Assembly: GCA_016936075.1 (NCBI GenBank)
Contig: JAFGPS010000144.1
Location: forward strand, 1-63,866
Direction: 5' to 3'
Source of the DNA: Sedimentisphaerales bacterium
Lineage (GTDB): Bacteria > Planctomycetota > Phycisphaerae > Sedimentisphaerales > Anaerobacaceae
DNA: 63,866 nucleotides
Shown: piece after piece, positions 62,983 to 63,866 of the stretch
Numbering within the stretch: position 1 is the stretch's first letter
How the letters are laid out: every line of letters begins with the position of its first letter
Notes under the pieces: generated by a model
Database searches by the model: none
Told to the model about the DNA's origin: nothing
Seen by the model: only the letters and a program-made list of their open reading frames with translations
Program-made: the position numbers and the translations under genes

Positions 62983-63866
62983 ATGCGTATAGGTTTGGGA
63001 CAATTTAATTCAATTGTTGGCAATCTTTCGGGTAACGTCGAAAAGATGAAAGAGTTTTACAACCGAGCAATTCTGGAAAATGTTGATTTGCTTATTTTTC
63101 CGGAATTAGCTATTTGCGGCTATCCACCTGAAGATTTGGTTTTAAAGAAATTTTTTCTTGAAGAATGTACAAGTAATATTGAAAAAGCAGCCGCGGCTTG
63201 CCCTGGTATGACAATAATTGCTGGTTTTGTCGAAACTGAAGGCGAAAAAAGCTATAATTCCGCCGCGATAATGCGAGACGGTAAAGTAATTAAAATATAC
63301 AGAAAAGTACAGCTGCCAAATTACGGCGTATTTGACGAACGAAGATATTTCCAGCCAGGTACTGAACCGCAGATAATTGAAGTCAAAGGCACAAAAATCG
63401 CAATAACAATATGCGAAGATATTTGGGAATTAAATTGGCTTGCAGATTTTCTGAAATATTCCAGGCCTTTCGATATGCTCGTTAATATTTCCGCATCACC
63501 TTTTCATTACGGCAAAATCGAAATTAAAAAGCAGGTTATGAAAGACTGCGCACTGAAACTTAATTGCGCAGTCGCATACTGCAACTTAGTCGGTGGTCAG
63601 GATGAAATACTTTTCGATGGAAGAAGCATCCTTACAGAATCAAATGGTAAAAAAATAGCCAAAGCAAAAGCATTCGAAGAGGATTTATTAATTGCTGACA
63701 TTGTCCCAGATTCAAATGGAAAGACTAAAATTAAACCTCTTCATCCTGCATCGTCTCAACCGGAAAATATAATCGATGAGATTTACCATGCACTGGTTTT
63801 AGGAACGAGAGATTATACGCATAAGAACGGATTCAAAAAAGTTCTTCTTGGTCTTAGCGGCGGAAT
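62983..63866 (+). CDS. nadE: glutamine-dependent NAD+ synthetase, 5' part
   Basis: The frame opens at ATG 62983 and runs off the window after 294 codons. The N-terminal nitrilase-type glutaminase domain has FPELAICGYPPEDL (Glu), YRKVQLPNYGVFDERRYF (Lys) and TICEDIWE (Cys), the full catalytic triad. The synthetase domain begins at KKVLLGLSGG, the first part of its SGGxDS PP-loop. It makes NAD+ from deamido-NAD+, glutamine and ATP. It lies 136 nt after nfnB in the same direction; a link through NAD(P) metabolism is natural but may be incidental. Confidence 0.93.
   Translation, partial: MRIGLGQFNSIVGNLSGNVEKMKEFYNRAILENVDLLIFPELAICGYPPEDLVLKKFFLEECTSNIEKAAAACPGMTIIAGFVETEGEKSYNSAAIMRDGKVIKIYRKVQLPNYGVFDERRYFQPGTEPQIIEVKGTKIAITICEDIWELNWLADFLKYSRPFDMLVNISASPFHYGKIEIKKQVMKDCALKLNCAVAYCNLVGGQDEILFDGRSILTESNGKKIAKAKAFEEDLLIADIVPDSNGKTKIKPLHPASSQPENIIDEIYHALVLGTRDYTHKNGFKKVLLGLSGG

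Overview
The window looks like a chromosome segment of a low-GC planctomycete, most likely of the class Phycisphaerae (Sedimentisphaerales-like); this is inference from gene content, not from a marker gene. The hints are DUF1573 lipoproteins, a dockerin-bearing secreted protein, short HEAT-like proteins with an FNLSWMQEDG core, a DUF2752 protein, an LPS export gene set, and a type II secretion (T2SS) cluster with oversized pseudopilins. I see no rRNA, tRNA, CRISPR array or transposase gene.

Layout. 1-907 is gene-free and holds palindromic repeats. 908-6662 (minus) encodes a GspC-like protein, a metallophosphatase/tetrahaem cytochrome lipoprotein and three tandem DUF1573 lipoproteins. 6916-15048 (plus) is a polysaccharide operon with a GT2, a GT-C membrane protein, two GT4 enzymes, AsnB and a further GT-B enzyme; 15065-17359 (minus) adds a methyltransferase and a flippase. 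17568-19880 is a secreted beta-propeller/beta-helix/LamG/dockerin gene broken by one in-frame amber codon. 20159-22128 is an ECF sigma factor with a membrane partner gene, followed by a decayed 3' fragment of a dimethylargininase gene whose intact relative lies at 24603-25376. Then come thiC with a TPP riboswitch, a HEAT-like gene, an LPS block (kdsD, kdsC, giant LptC-like), rng with its DUF2344 partner, htrA, a PIN-TRAM gene, a ferredoxin-type membrane protein, an SPFH-GYF protein beside a zinc-ribbon protein, a DUF2752 protein and an inositol-monophosphatase family gene.

42857-53728 (minus) is a T2SS/pseudopilin operon: E, F, two large GspG-like pseudopilins, G, H, I, J and K. Facing it at 55474-59660 (plus) are pilT, a second GspE-like protein whose Walker motifs are degenerate, and a CvpA-like membrane protein. 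No secretin, GspL or GspM is in the window. The right end carries a 49-aa ORF, nfnAB (electron-bifurcating transhydrogenase, with a palindromic repeat inserted in the nfnB reading frame) and the start of nadE, cut off by the window edge.

How the genes could fit together: the polysaccharide and LPS blocks build the cell surface, the T2SS exports proteins such as dockerin-bearing surface proteins, and nfnAB, nadE and thiC are core metabolism. I found no wholly new multi-gene system that I can defend. The most unusual items are the degenerate secretion ATPase in the pilT operon, the amber-interrupted dockerin gene, the coding-sequence repeat in nfnB, the dimethylargininase remnant and the repeat-expanded LptC-like protein.
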